Shown: positions 19,076 to 27,461 of the stretch, piece after piece
Layout: every line of letters begins with the position of its first letter
Position numbering within the stretch: the stretch's first letter is position 1
From: Streptomyces sp. CB01580
GTDB taxonomy: Bacteria; Actinomycetota; Actinomycetes; Streptomycetales; Streptomycetaceae
NCBI RefSeq assembly: GCF_001905795.1
Contig: NZ_LIXJ01000017.1
Span: 1 to 64,000, forward strand
Direction of reading: 5' to 3'
Length of the DNA stretch: 64,000 bases
Translations under genes and position numbers: made by a program
The notes under the pieces: generated by a model
What the model was told of the DNA's origin: nothing
Database searches by the model: none
The model's input: the letters and a program-made list of their open reading frames with translations, nothing else

Positions 19076-20203
19076 ATGGCCATACCCGTGCTCATCACCC
19101 CGCGTCCGCCCTCCCGGGCCGAGGCCAAGGCCCGGCTGCGCGGACTGCTGGCCGACCGTCCCGACCTCGCCGCCCGGCTGAAGACCCTGCGCGGCATGGG
19201 CGTCCGGGTGCGCGGCTGCGAGGTCCACCTCACCACGGCCTGCAACATCCGCTGCAAGGGCTGCTGGTATTTCGAGGGCGGTTTCGACACCGCGGTGAAG
19301 GAGGTCTCGGACCCCGGCCGGATCCGGGCGTTCGCCGAGAAGCTGGCGGCGGACGGCGTCACCCAGGCCACCCTCATCGGCGGCGAGCCGACCATCGTCC
19401 TCGACCGGGTCCGCCCGTTCGTGGAGACGCTGCCCTACATCACCCTCTCCACCAACGGCCTGCGCCCGCTGCCGCGCGAGGGCTTCGAGAACGTCGCCGT
19501 CGGCATCAGCCTGTTCGGCGGCGGGCCGCTCGACGACGCGCTGCGCGCGCACCGCCCGAACGGCTCCTCGTTCACAGGGCTGTTCGAGAAGGCGCTCGGG
19601 CACTACCGCGAGGACCCGCGTGTCACCTTCGTCTTCGCCCTGTCGGAGGAGGGACTCCCCTACGTCGAGCCGACGGTGCGGGCGATCCGCGACAACGGCA
19701 ACCAGGTGACGTTCAACTTCTACAGCGAGCACGGCTCCGACCATCCGCTGCGGATCGAGAACGAGAAGCGCACCCTCGCCGAGGCGCTGCGGGTCAAGGA
19801 GTTGTACCCGGACACCGTCGTCAGCCATCCGTACTTCATCGAGGCCCTCATCACCGGGCGCGGACACTGGGGCGGACGGTTCGGCTACGACGTCTGCCCC
19901 AGCATCAGCGTCGAGATGCCCGAGCACGAGCAGCGGGTGAACAACGGCAACCCGGTGCTGGACGGCTTCGCCGTCTACGGCGCCGACTACGAGACGCTGC
20001 AGTTCTGCTGCACCTCCGGCGACTGCGGCGGCTGCCGCGACAGCCAGGCCGTCTACAGCTGGCTGATGGTCGGTCTGAACTGGTTCCTCGACAGCGAGCA
20101 GCGCCTGGAGACCTGGATGGACCTGGCCGAGAGCTACTGGCGCCAGTGGTACTGGGCGCAGCACCAGTCCCCGAACTTCAGCCGCCGACCCCGAGCCCTT
20201 TGA
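19076..20203 (+). CDS. radical SAM enzyme with C-terminal cysteine cluster
   Basis: A 375-residue radical S-adenosylmethionine protein. The [4Fe-4S] motif CxxxCxxC is C56-NIR-C60-KG-C63. 'GGEPT' near 102-106 is the GGE-type SAM-contact motif. A second Cys group, C311, C312, C317 and C320 in 'FCCTSGDCGGC', together with the Cys of 'VCPSI', could bind an auxiliary Fe-S cluster. There is no cobalamin-binding domain and no HemN-type region. The ATG has GGAGG upstream and lies 15 bp after the diiron gene. The pairing with an O2-using diiron protein and a discrete ACP suggests successive radical and oxidative tailoring of one acyl chain. No characterised homologue is recognised. Confidence 0.8.
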   Translation: MAIPVLITPRPPSRAEAKARLRGLLADRPDLAARLKTLRGMGVRVRGCEVHLTTACNIRCKGCWYFEGGFDTAVKEVSDPGRIRAFAEKLAADGVTQATLIGGEPTIVLDRVRPFVETLPYITLSTNGLRPLPREGFENVAVGISLFGGGPLDDALRAHRPNGSSFTGLFEKALGHYREDPRVTFVFALSEEGLPYVEPTVRAIRDNGNQVTFNFYSEHGSDHPLRIENEKRTLAEALRVKELYPDTVVSHPYFIEALITGRGHWGGRFGYDVCPSISVEMPEHEQRVNNGNPVLDGFAVYGADYETLQFCCTSGDCGGCRDSQAVYSWLMVGLNWFLDSEQRLETWMDLAESYWRQWYWAQHQSPNFSRRPRAL

Positions 20204-20220
20204 ACACACAAGGAGCGATC

Positions 20221-20469
20221 ATGCCCGCGACCGTCACCGCCGAGGCCGTCCTGGACCTCATCCGCGCCGAACTCGTCGACTCCGGTGTCGAGGAGGACAC
20301 CATCGAGCCCGGCGCCAAGTTCGACGACCTGGACATCGACTCGCTCGACGCGGCCGAGCTGATGGCCACCATCAAGCGCACCTACGGGGTCACCATCCCG
20401 CGCGCCGAGCTCGCCGACGTCACGGTCGGTCGGCTCGCCTCCGACGTCGCGGAGAAGGCCGGCCTTTGA
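20221..20469 (+). CDS. discrete acyl carrier protein
   Basis: An 82-residue type II ACP. The phosphopantetheine attachment site is Ser41 in 'DLDIDSLDAAELM', the standard DSL motif, in a four-helix acidic protein of normal length. ATG 20221 is preceded by AAGGAG at seven bases. Its stop (TGA) overlaps the TTG start of the next gene. It is the only discrete carrier protein seen, so it is the likely tether for substrates of the flanking diiron, radical SAM, KS and enoyl reductase enzymes. Confidence 0.85.
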   Translation: MPATVTAEAVLDLIRAELVDSGVEEDTIEPGAKFDDLDIDSLDAAELMATIKRTYGVTIPRAELADVTVGRLASDVAEKAGL

Positions 20470-21638
20470 CGGATCCGGTCGCGGTCACCGGCGTCGGCGC
20501 GGTCACCCCGCTCGGTGTCGGCGCGGACGTCCTGGTCTCCCGCCTCGTGGCGGGCGAGTCGGGGCTGGTGGACGGGGACGGGCGCTGCGCGGACTTCGAC
20601 GCGGGGGACTTCCTCACCCGCCGGGAGAGCAGGCGCAACGCCCGGTTCGCCCGGCTGGCGCTCGTCGCGGCCGGGGAGGCGCTCGGTCGGGCGGGGTGGT
20701 CCGAGGGGCTGCCCTACCCGGCCGACGAGATCATGTGCGTCGTGGGCACCGGCCTGGGCGGCGTCCCGGAGAGCCCGCGGGCGGCGGACGCGACACCGCT
20801 GACGGTGCCGCTGATGATGGCCAATGCCGCCGCGGCGAGCCTGAGCAGGCGCTACGGGCTGCGCGGGGAGTCGTACGCGACGGCGGGCGCCTGCGCCGCC
20901 GGGGCGCAGGCCATCGGCGCGGCCCTGGGGGCCATCCGGCGCGGCGAGGTGGCGGCCGCGGTCGTGGGCGGGGCCGAGGCCGCGTCGGTGCCGCTCGTCC
21001 GCGAGTCCTTCGCGCACGCCGGTGCCCTCTCCCCCACGGGCCGGTGCGTGCCGTTCGACGCGGACCGCGACGGCTTCGTGATGGGCGAGGGCGCGGGCAT
21101 CCTCGTCCTGGAGAGCCTGGACGGTGCCCGCGCGCGGGGCGCCGGGATCCTCGGGCTGGTACGGGGCTACGGCGCGAGCTCCGACGCCCATCACCTCACC
21201 GCGCCGTCCCCGGACGGGATCCCGGCGGCACGGGCCGTCCGGCGCGCACTGGCCGACGCGGGGGTCGCGGCCGAGGACCTGAGCTACATCAACGCGCACG
21301 GGACCGGGACACCGCTGAACGACGAGGCAGAGATCCGTGCGCTGCGGCTCGCCCTGGGCGACGCCCTGGAGTCGGTGCCGCTGTCGTCCACCAAGGCGGC
21401 GACCGGGCATCTCTTCGGCGCGGGCGGCGCCGTGGAGGCCATCGTCACCCTCGCCGCGCTGCGCGACGGCCTCGCCCCGCCGACGCACGGACTGGCCCGC
21501 CCGGACGAACGCCTCGGCACGCTCGACCACGTGCGCACCGCCCGTCCGCTCGCCCCGGGTCCCGGCGGGGCGCTCGGGCTGTCGGACTCGCTCGGCTTCG
21601 GCGGACACAACGCCGTACTCGTGCTGGGGGCACCATGA
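20466..21638 (+). CDS. FabF-like ketosynthase (type II KS)
   Basis: A 390-residue beta-ketoacyl-ACP synthase II-like enzyme. Nucleophile Cys lies in 'GACAAGAQ'. The catalytic histidines are in 'HGTGTPLND' and 'KAATGHLFGAGG'. The TTG start overlaps the ACP stop (TTGA) and GGAGAAGG precedes it, so translation is coupled to the ACP. Cys is kept, so it is not a chain-length factor, and no CLF partner is present. It most likely elongates ACP-bound short acyl chains together with the FabI-like reductase. The absence of dedicated KR and DH genes here implies use of primary FAS enzymes or cooperation with the adjacent PKS. Confidence 0.85.
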   Translation: MTDPVAVTGVGAVTPLGVGADVLVSRLVAGESGLVDGDGRCADFDAGDFLTRRESRRNARFARLALVAAGEALGRAGWSEGLPYPADEIMCVVGTGLGGVPESPRAADATPLTVPLMMANAAAASLSRRYGLRGESYATAGACAAGAQAIGAALGAIRRGEVAAAVVGGAEAASVPLVRESFAHAGALSPTGRCVPFDADRDGFVMGEGAGILVLESLDGARARGAGILGLVRGYGASSDAHHLTAPSPDGIPAARAVRRALADAGVAAEDLSYINAHGTGTPLNDEAEIRALRLALGDALESVPLSSTKAATGHLFGAGGAVEAIVTLAALRDGLAPPTHGLARPDERLGTLDHVRTARPLAPGPGGALGLSDSLGFGGHNAVLVLGAP

Positions 21639-21715
21639 GCGGACCTGCGGCACCGCGACCGGAGCGGGGATCACGGCCGGACCGGAGCACCGTGAACGAA
21701 CGGGGGACGCCATGA
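21635..21715 (+). CDS. 26-aa mini-ORF bridging KS and enoyl reductase genes
   Basis: ATG 21635 overlaps the KS stop (ATGA), and its own TGA overlaps the ATG of the enoyl reductase (ATGA again). The peptide is polar and Arg/Pro-rich with no recognisable feature, so a function as a protein is doubtful. The arrangement lets ribosomes pass from KS to reductase by two successive reinitiations across a gap of about 75 bp. It may be only a coupling device or the relic of a lost gene. Confidence 0.3.
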   Translation: MSGPAAPRPERGSRPDRSTVNERGTP

Positions 21716-22530
21716 CCGGATTCGACTTCCAGGGCCGCCGCTACCTCGTCACAGGGGTGATGAACCAGGAGTCGATCGCGTGGCACGTCGCCGCCGCGCT
21801 CCAGGAGGCGGGCGCCGAGGTCGTCCTCAGCTCGTACGGGCGGGCGGCGCGGATCACCCGCAAGGCGGCGGCGCTGCTGCCGTCCCCGCCGGACGTGCTG
21901 GAACTCGACGTGACGGACGAGGCGGGCTTCGCCGGGGTCGCCGAGGAGCTGGGGCGGCGGTGGGGCACGCTCGACGGCGTGCTGCACGGCATCGCCCACG
22001 CGCCCCCCGACGCGGTGGGCGGCAGGTTCCTCGACACGCCCGCCCCCAGCGCCCTGCGCGGGTTCGAGATCTCGGCGTACTCGCTCCAGCGGCTGGCGGC
22101 GTCGCTCGCTCCGCTGCTGACCGCGGGCGAACACGGCGGCAGCGTCGTGGGCGTCACCGTCGACAGCGCCCGCAGCCTTCCCGGTTACGACTGGATGGGT
22201 GTCTTCAAGGCGTCGCTCGAGGCGGTCGCCCGTTACCTGGCGCTGCATCTGGGGCCCCTGGGCGTACGGGTCAACCTGGTCGCGGCCGGGCCGCTGGAGA
22301 CGCTGTCGGCGCGCGGGATCAGCACCTTCGACGCACTGGCCGAGCACTACGAGCGCTGGGCCCCGTTGGGCTGGGACCGCGCCGATCCCCGGCAGGTGGT
22401 GGGCGCGGTGCTGTTCCTGCTGTCCGACCTGGCACGGTGCACCACCGGTCAAGTGGTCCACGCCGACGGCGGATTGCACGCCGTCGTGGGCGGTATCGGC
22501 GAACCCCCACGCCGGTCCTCCCGGAGGTGA
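21712..22530 (+). CDS. FabI/InhA-like enoyl-ACP reductase
   Basis: A 272-residue SDR-type enoyl reductase. The N-terminal 'YLVTGVMNQESIAWHVA' is the FabI/InhA form of the NADH-binding loop, including the NxxSIAW motif. The catalytic pair is Tyr-x6-Lys in 'YDWMGVFKASLEAVARYLA'. The C-terminal 'TTGQVVHADGG' is also characteristic. ATG 21712 is used. The enzyme would reduce enoyl-ACP and so complete a saturated two-carbon extension with the neighbouring KS and ACP. A second FabI-type gene in a cluster can also act as self-resistance to a FabI inhibitor. The context of ACP and KS favours biosynthesis. Confidence 0.8.
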   Translation: MTGFDFQGRRYLVTGVMNQESIAWHVAAALQEAGAEVVLSSYGRAARITRKAAALLPSPPDVLELDVTDEAGFAGVAEELGRRWGTLDGVLHGIAHAPPDAVGGRFLDTPAPSALRGFEISAYSLQRLAASLAPLLTAGEHGGSVVGVTVDSARSLPGYDWMGVFKASLEAVARYLALHLGPLGVRVNLVAAGPLETLSARGISTFDALAEHYERWAPLGWDRADPRQVVGAVLFLLSDLARCTTGQVVHADGGLHAVVGGIGEPPRRSSRR

Positions 22531-22541
22531 CGGCCATTACC

Positions 22542-22613
22542 ATGGGGGCCCGATCCGGCGGGCGGCATCCGCACCCGCCGAAGGACCGCTCCGGCGTAAG
22601 GAATTGGCTATGA
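22542..22613 (+). CDS. 23-aa mini-ORF leading into the aminotransferase gene
   Basis: ATG 22542 lies downstream of a GGAGGTGA sequence that contains the enoyl reductase stop. The mini-ORF ends in TGA overlapping the aminotransferase ATG (ATGA). It has only one Leu and one Val, so it does not look like a branched-chain attenuation leader. Like the mini-ORF before the enoyl reductase, it may serve to couple translation across an intergenic gap. Confidence 0.3.
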   Translation: MGARSGGRHPHPPKDRSGVRNWL

Positions 22614-23695
22614 GTACTGGCTTCCCCCTGTCCCGGACCACACGTGCCACGCCGGCGGCCGAGCGCGAGAAGATCCTCGCCGCCCCGGGCTTCGGCCGTC
22701 ACTTCACCGACCACATGGCCTCGGCCGTGTGGACGCGGGAAGCCGGCTGGCACGATCACAAGGTGGGCCCGCTGGAGCCGTTCTCCCTGCACCCCAGCGC
22801 CGCCGTCCTGCACTACGCGCAGGAGATCTTCGAGGGGCTGAAGGCGTACCGCCACGCGGACGGCAGCGTCTGGCTGTTCCGTCCCGAGGCCAACGCCCGG
22901 CGCTTCGTCCGCTCGGCCGGGCGTCTGGTGCTGCCGGCGCTCCCGGAGGAGGACTTCCTCACGAGCGTGGAGGAACTGGTCCGCGCGGACGAGGCGTGGG
23001 TCCCGGCGTCGTCCGGTGAGGAGAGCCTGTACCTGCGGCCGTTCATGTTCGCCTCGGAGGCGTTCCTCGGGGTGCGGCCCGCCGCCCGCGTGGTCTACTC
23101 GGTGATCGCGAGCCCGGCGGGTCCCTACTTCGCGTCCGGTGTCACGGGGGTCACCCTGTGGGTGAGCGAACGGTTCACCCGGGCGGCGGACGGCGGCACC
23201 GGCGCCGCCAAGTGCGGCGGCAACTACGCCGCGAGCCTGGCCGCGCAGATCGAGGCCGAGGAGCACGGCTGCGACCAGGTCATGTACCTGGACAGCGCGG
23301 GCGACGGCAAGCTGGAGGAGTCCGGGACGATGAACCTGTGCCTGGTCACCTCGGACGGGCACCTCGTGACACCGGAGCTCGGCACGATCCTGGAGGGCGT
23401 CACCCGCGACACCGTCCTGGCCCTGGCCCCCGAGTTCGGCCTGACCCCGCAGGAACGGTCGGTCACGCTGGACGAACTGCGCGCGGGCGCCGCCGACGGC
23501 TCCATCACCGAGGTGTTCGCCGCGGGCACGGCCGCGGTCATCACCCCGATCACCGGCTTCAAGGGCGACGGCTACCAGTTCACCGTCGGGGACGGCACCC
23601 CGGGCAAGCAGACCGTGGCCCTGCGCAAGCACGTGCTGGACATCCAGTACGGGCGCGCCGAGGACAAGCACGGCTGGCTGCGCCGGGTGCTCTGA
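22610..23695 (+). CDS. ilvE: branched-chain amino acid aminotransferase (IlvE type)
   Basis: A 361-residue fold-type IV PLP aminotransferase of the large (type II) branched-chain group. Lys201 in 'GTGAAKCGGNYAAS' forms the internal aldimine; 'YLRPFMFASE' and 'LEESGTMN' are family blocks. ATG 22610 has AAGGA upstream at ten bases. It interconverts Val, Leu or Ile and their 2-oxo acids. In a polyketide cluster with ACP, KS and enoyl reductase genes, the natural reading is supply of a branched 2-oxo acid that becomes a branched acyl starter, though it could instead install an amino group. No branched-chain keto acid dehydrogenase is present in the window. Confidence 0.85.
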   Translation: MSTGFPLSRTTRATPAAEREKILAAPGFGRHFTDHMASAVWTREAGWHDHKVGPLEPFSLHPSAAVLHYAQEIFEGLKAYRHADGSVWLFRPEANARRFVRSAGRLVLPALPEEDFLTSVEELVRADEAWVPASSGEESLYLRPFMFASEAFLGVRPAARVVYSVIASPAGPYFASGVTGVTLWVSERFTRAADGGTGAAKCGGNYAASLAAQIEAEEHGCDQVMYLDSAGDGKLEESGTMNLCLVTSDGHLVTPELGTILEGVTRDTVLALAPEFGLTPQERSVTLDELRAGAADGSITEVFAAGTAAVITPITGFKGDGYQFTVGDGTPGKQTVALRKHVLDIQYGRAEDKHGWLRRVL

Positions 23696-23698
23696 GCC

Positions 23699-24358
23699 GT
23701 GTCCTTCGCCTCAGGAACCACCCCCGCGCCCGCGGGCCAAGGGCCCCGGAACCTGGCGGAGGTCGCCCGCGCCGCCCTGACGGCCACGGATGCGGGCCCG
23801 GCCGTGCTCGTCGGTGCGGCCGGGGCCGCCGGGGCCGTCGTCGCCGACCTCTGTGTGCGGGACGGTCTCGGCTTCGTCCTGCTCCTGCACCGGCGCAAGG
23901 ACGGCTTCGTCGCCGAGGAGCTCTGCTTCGCGGCCCGTGAGGACAACGGGACCTGGCCGCTGCCGGAGCATCTTTCCGGGAGCTGCGTGGGGTTCGATCC
24001 GGCCGACCGCCGGAAGAACGAGACCCTGCTGTGCGGCAGGCCGCTGATGCCGTTCGGCGAGTCCGAGACGCTGCTGTGCACGGGACGGCGTCAGGACGAG
24101 GACGACGGCCACGAGATGCTGCGCTTCCACACGCTGCTCGTGAGCCGGGAGGTCGACCACCTGGACATCGAAGACCTCTCGCCGGATGCCGCCCCCGGGG
24201 CCGGCCGGATTCGGAAGTCGCTGAGGTCCCGGGTCGCCCTCCTCGCCCTCTACCCGGGCGAGCGCGTCGCCGTGCGCCCCATGGCGCGGGAGGGGGACTG
24301 CCTGCGGGCCCTGGGTGAGCCGTACGAACTGACCGGCACCGCACCCGGGCCGGCGTAG
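23699..24358 (+). CDS. hypothetical protein at operon end
   Basis: A 219-residue protein, GTG start three bases after the aminotransferase stop, so it is part of the operon. It has no signal peptide or membrane helix. The first 30 residues are Ala/Gly/Pro-rich. The core holds 'FVLLLHRRKDGFVAEELCFAA', a run of charged residues around 'RRQDEDDGHEMLRFHT', and a C-terminal 'RKSLRSRVALLALYPGERV'. I do not recognise the family. Position alone suggests a role linked to the acyl-modifying operon. Confidence 0.6.
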   Translation: MSFASGTTPAPAGQGPRNLAEVARAALTATDAGPAVLVGAAGAAGAVVADLCVRDGLGFVLLLHRRKDGFVAEELCFAAREDNGTWPLPEHLSGSCVGFDPADRRKNETLLCGRPLMPFGESETLLCTGRRQDEDDGHEMLRFHTLLVSREVDHLDIEDLSPDAAPGAGRIRKSLRSRVALLALYPGERVAVRPMAREGDCLRALGEPYELTGTAPGPA

Positions 24359-24389
24359 GCGCGGGGCGGTCCGGCGGGGTACGGGAGCG

Positions 24390-24426
24390 GGAGACCGGCA
24401 CGCACGCGCGCGAAGGCCGGGTCTCC
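24390..24426. terminator. hairpin between convergent genes
   Basis: GGAGACCGGC (24390-24399) pairs with GCCGGGTCTCC (24416-24426) with one bulged base. GC-rich flanks can extend the stem. It lies between the + strand hypothetical gene and the minus strand type II thioesterase, where a shared terminator is expected. Confidence 0.45.
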
Positions 24427-24438
24427 GCCCCGCCGTGT

Positions 24439-25212
24439 TCAGCCGGTGGCGGTGGCCGCCGGGGCCGCGGCCCGGTCGGTGATCAGCCGGACGATGTCGT
24501 GCTGATGCTCCGTCAGATAGAAGTGGCCGCCCGCGAAGACACGGAACTCGAAGGCGCCCTCGGTGTGCTGGGACCAGGCCCTCGCCTCGTCGAGGGTGAC
24601 CTTGGGGTCGTTGTCCCCGACCAGGCTCCACACGGGGCAGCTCAGCTTCGGTCCGGGCCGGTGGACGTAGGTCTCGGCGGCCCGGTAGTCGGCGCGGATG
24701 GCGGGCAGGGCCATGCGGATCAGCTCCGTGTCGTCGAGGATCGCCGACTCGGTCCCGCTCAGCAGCCGCATTTCCTTGATGAGCCCTTCGTCGTCGCGCA
24801 GGTGGGCGGTCTCCGTGCGCGGTACGGCGGGGGCGCGGCGCGCGGAGGCGAACAGGGCGTGCGGAACGACGCCGTGGTCGTGCTCCAGGCGTCGCGCGAT
24901 CTCGTAGCCGAGGGTGGCGCCCATGCTGTGGCCGAACAGGACCAGCGGGCGGTCCGCCCGGGCCAGGAGCAGCGGGGTGACCCGGTCGGCGAGTTCCTCG
25001 ATCGTGGCGACGCAGGGTTCGGCGCGCCGGTCCTGGCGCCCCGGGTACTGCACGGCGAGTACGTCGACGGAGGCGGGCAGGGCCGCCGACACCGGCCGGT
25101 AGAAGGTCGCCGAACCGCCCGCGTGCGGCAGGCACACCACCCTGACCGCCGCGTCGGGGCGGGGGTGGTAGCGGCGAATCCACAGGCGGTCCTGCTCGGC
25201 GGGCATGGTCAT
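24439..25212 (-). CDS. type II thioesterase (PKS editing)
   Basis: A 257-residue alpha/beta hydrolase of the external (type II) thioesterase family, which clears misprimed or stalled acyl groups from PKS carrier proteins. Family blocks are 'CLPHAGGSA', 'YPGRQDR', nucleophile Ser96 in 'GHSMGA', the acid in 'GDNDP', and His in 'GGHFYL'. It starts MTMPAEQ at ATG 25212; ATG 25206 is a close alternative. It is convergent with the acyl operon and in the same direction as the regulator and PKS genes. One such enzyme normally serves a whole modular system. Confidence 0.9.
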   Translation of the reverse strand: MTMPAEQDRLWIRRYHPRPDAAVRVVCLPHAGGSATFYRPVSAALPASVDVLAVQYPGRQDRRAEPCVATIEELADRVTPLLLARADRPLVLFGHSMGATLGYEIARRLEHDHGVVPHALFASARRAPAVPRTETAHLRDDEGLIKEMRLLSGTESAILDDTELIRMALPAIRADYRAAETYVHRPGPKLSCPVWSLVGDNDPKVTLDEARAWSQHTEGAFEFRVFAGGHFYLTEHQHDIVRLITDRAAAPAATATG

Positions 25213-25381
25213 GGGGCGCGGGTTCCCTTCGTGGCGGCGCGGTACGGGGTGTGCCTGATGTACGGCGCGCGAGGTGCGGTGCGGGCCGGTGGTGCGGGTG
25301 TGCCTGACGTACGGGGTGCGGCGGAGGTACGGGGCGTGCCCCGCCAGTCTTGCCCGGGCGGTGTACGCACCGCCACCCCTA

Positions 25382-25410
25382 CCGGCCCCGGCCCGTGGCG
25401 GCGGGGCCGG
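25382..25410. terminator. GC-rich hairpin downstream of the response regulator
   Basis: CCGGCCCCG (25382-25390) and CGGGGCCGG (25402-25410) form a 9-bp perfect stem 26 to 54 bp past the response regulator stop on the minus strand. The rest of 25213-25381 shows imperfect direct repeats of a tgtgcctga(t/c)gtacgg block but no gene. Confidence 0.4.
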
Positions 25411-25435
25411 GAACGGGTCCGGCGGAGTGCGGCGT

Positions 25436-26080
25436 TCACGCGTTGAGGTAGGCCAGGACCGCCAGGACGCGGCGGTTGCTGTCGCTCGACGGCGGGAGCA
25501 TCAGTTTGGAGAAGATGCTGGAGATGTGTTTCGCCGCGGCGCCCTCGGTGACGGTGAGCCGTTGCGCGATGGCGGTGTTGGAGCATCCCTCCGCCATGAG
25601 TTCCAGTACCTGGCGTTCCCGCGCGGTGAGCGCGGACAGGGGCTCGTCGCGGGAGTGGGAGACCATCAGCTGGGCCACTACGGCGGGGTCCATGGCCGTG
25701 CCTCCCGCGGCGACCCGGCGCACCGCGTCGATGAACTGCTCGTCGTCGAGGACGCTGTCCTTGAGCAGGTAGCCGATTCCGCCGGTGCCGTCGGCCAGGA
25801 GTTCGCGGGCGTACATCTGCTCGACGTGCTGGGAGAGTACGAGGATGGGCAGGCCGGGCTGTTCACGACGGGCGCGAAGGGCCGCCTGGAGCCCTTCGGT
25901 GGTGAAGGTGGGAGGTAATCGGACGTCCACCACGGCCACGTCGGGCCGGTGTTCGGCGAGGGCGGCTCTCAGGTCCTCCCCGTTGTCGACCGCGGCGACC
26001 ACCTCGCAGTCGTACGCCTCCAGCAGTTGGATGATCCCCTGCCTCAGCAGGAAGAGGTCCTCGGCGAGGACAACGCGCAC
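25436..26080 (-). CDS. NarL/FixJ-family two-component response regulator
   Basis: A 214-residue regulator. The receiver domain (about 1-120) has the acidic pocket 'LAEDLF' and phospho-acceptor Asp52 in 'VVDVRLP', with conserved Lys in 'YLLKDSV'. The C-terminal LuxR-type HTH starts at 'LTARERQVLELMAEGCSNTAIAQRL'. It overlaps the histidine kinase gene upstream by 37 bp, so they form one operon and a cognate pair. The nearby ABC exporter genes run in the same direction, so the pair probably controls exporter expression in response to a membrane or drug signal. Confidence 0.9.
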   Translation of the reverse strand: MRVVLAEDLFLLRQGIIQLLEAYDCEVVAAVDNGEDLRAALAEHRPDVAVVDVRLPPTFTTEGLQAALRARREQPGLPILVLSQHVEQMYARELLADGTGGIGYLLKDSVLDDEQFIDAVRRVAAGGTAMDPAVVAQLMVSHSRDEPLSALTARERQVLELMAEGCSNTAIAQRLTVTEGAAAKHISSIFSKLMLPPSSDSNRRVLAVLAYLNA

Positions 26081-27318
26081 GGTAACTCCATCCTCATCAC
26101 GGTCGGGCCGCCCGGGGGGCTGTCGATCTCCAGCACCCCGTCAAAGGATGCCAGCCGTCGCCGGATGCCTTCCAGACCGCTCCCGGCCGAGATCGCGGCG
26201 CCGCCGCGGCCGTCGTCGGTGACGCGTCCGTGGAGGACGCCGTCGGCGTATCCGAGGACCACGTCCACGTGCCGGGCCTCGGCGTGCTTGAGCGCGTTGG
26301 TGAGCAGTTCCGACACGGAGAAGTAGACAGCCGACGCCACGGGGTCGGGCGGGTCCCCGGGCAGGTCCGCCACGACCGTGACGGGCAGCGGGCTGGCCAG
26401 GCCCAGGGCGCGCACGGCGTCGGCGAGGCCCCGCTCGGCCAGGACCGGGGGGTGGATGCCGCGGACCAGGTCGCGCAGTTCGCGCAGGGCCTGGACCGAG
26501 GATTCGCGCGCCTGGCGCAGCAGCCGCCGGGCCTCCTCGGTGTCCTGGTCCAGCTTCCGGTCCACGGCGCCGAGTTCGAGACCGAGGCCGACCAGCCGGG
26601 CCTGGGCGCCGTCGTGCAGATCGCGTTCGATGCGGCGCAGTTCGGCCGCCTGGATGTCGAGCGCCCCGGAGCGGGTCTCGGACAGGTGCCGCACCCGGGA
26701 GGCCAGGCGGGCCCGCTCGGTCGGGCCCAGCAGGAAGCGGACGAAGTAGGCGTGGCCCTTGAGCAGCCAGGGGCTGAGGAGGAACCAGCCGGTGAACACG
26801 AGGAGCGCCGCCAGGGCCGCGGCGAGGGCGTCGGACCCGCTGTCGACGGTGATGAACGCGTACCACCGGCCCACGCCGTCGGCGGCGAGCGGCTGCCACA
26901 GCCCGCAGGCCAGCACCAGTCCCTCGCCCGCGTAGTAGAGCAGTGCGGCCGGGGCGAAGCCGAGGAGCAGCCCGACGGCGGAGTTGAGGAGGAGCCAGAG
27001 CAGGTCCCGCCAGGTCGCAGGGTCGGCGAGGATCCACTTGCAGCGGCGCGTCCAGCCGACGATGTCCCGTTCGACCTCCTCCGGTTCGGGCCGGTACGGC
27101 CGTTCCACGGGGACGCCGCAGCGTGCGGCGGCCCGGCGGTTCAGGTCGCAGACCCGGCGGACCGCCGCGGTGAGGTAGGGCAGGGCCAGGAAGCCGATCC
27201 CGATGAGGCAGAGGATGATGAAGTAGCTGGTGGTGAGGAACAGGACCAGCGAGATCAGGGATCCGGCGGCGATCAGCACGCCGATCAATGTGTCGAGGGC
27301 GGCGCGGCGCAGTCGCAT
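26044..27318 (-). CDS. sensor histidine kinase (HisKA_3 type)
   Basis: A 424-residue membrane kinase. Predicted membrane segments lie at about 8-50 (two), near 120-155 (one or two) and near 178-200. The HisKA_3 dimerisation box 'RIERDLHDGAQARL' has phospho-acceptor His235. The ATP-binding domain contains 'ELLTNALKHAEA' (N box) and 'DDGRGG' (G box). ATG 27318 is chosen because MRLRR plus a hydrophobic helix makes a normal N-terminus; the frame stays open far upstream only as antisense of the permease. There is no large extracellular loop, as in intramembrane-sensing kinases. Its 3' end overlaps the response regulator. Confidence 0.85.
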   Translation of the reverse strand: MRLRRAALDTLIGVLIAAGSLISLVLFLTTSYFIILCLIGIGFLALPYLTAAVRRVCDLNRRAAARCGVPVERPYRPEPEEVERDIVGWTRRCKWILADPATWRDLLWLLLNSAVGLLLGFAPAALLYYAGEGLVLACGLWQPLAADGVGRWYAFITVDSGSDALAAALAALLVFTGWFLLSPWLLKGHAYFVRFLLGPTERARLASRVRHLSETRSGALDIQAAELRRIERDLHDGAQARLVGLGLELGAVDRKLDQDTEEARRLLRQARESSVQALRELRDLVRGIHPPVLAERGLADAVRALGLASPLPVTVVADLPGDPPDPVASAVYFSVSELLTNALKHAEARHVDVVLGYADGVLHGRVTDDGRGGAAISAGSGLEGIRRRLASFDGVLEIDSPPGGPTVMRMELPCALSSPRTSSC

Positions 27319-27412
27319 GAGCCCATGATTCCATCCCCGGGCCACGGAGGACCGGGCGGCGGAGGACCGGGCCACGGAGGACGAAGCGACGGGGGACGGG
27401 GCGACGGCAAAA

Positions 27413-27447
27413 GGGCCGTCCCCGCACGGGGGCGACGGGGACGGCCC
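27413..27447 (-). terminator. rho-independent terminator after the ABC permease
   Basis: GGGCCGTCCCC (27413-27423) and GGGGACGGCCC (27437-27447) form an 11-bp perfect stem with a 13-base loop. Read on the minus strand, the stem is followed directly by TTTTG. It begins 15 bp past the permease stop. The remaining gap to the kinase gene carries two to three imperfect copies of a block like acggaggaccgggc. Confidence 0.65.
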
Positions 27448-27461
27448 GGCTTCGGTTCGGC

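Noticed and set aside
20466..21638. FabF-like protein considered as a chain-length factor
   Set aside because: The nucleophilic Cys and both catalytic His blocks are present, and no second KS partner is adjacent.
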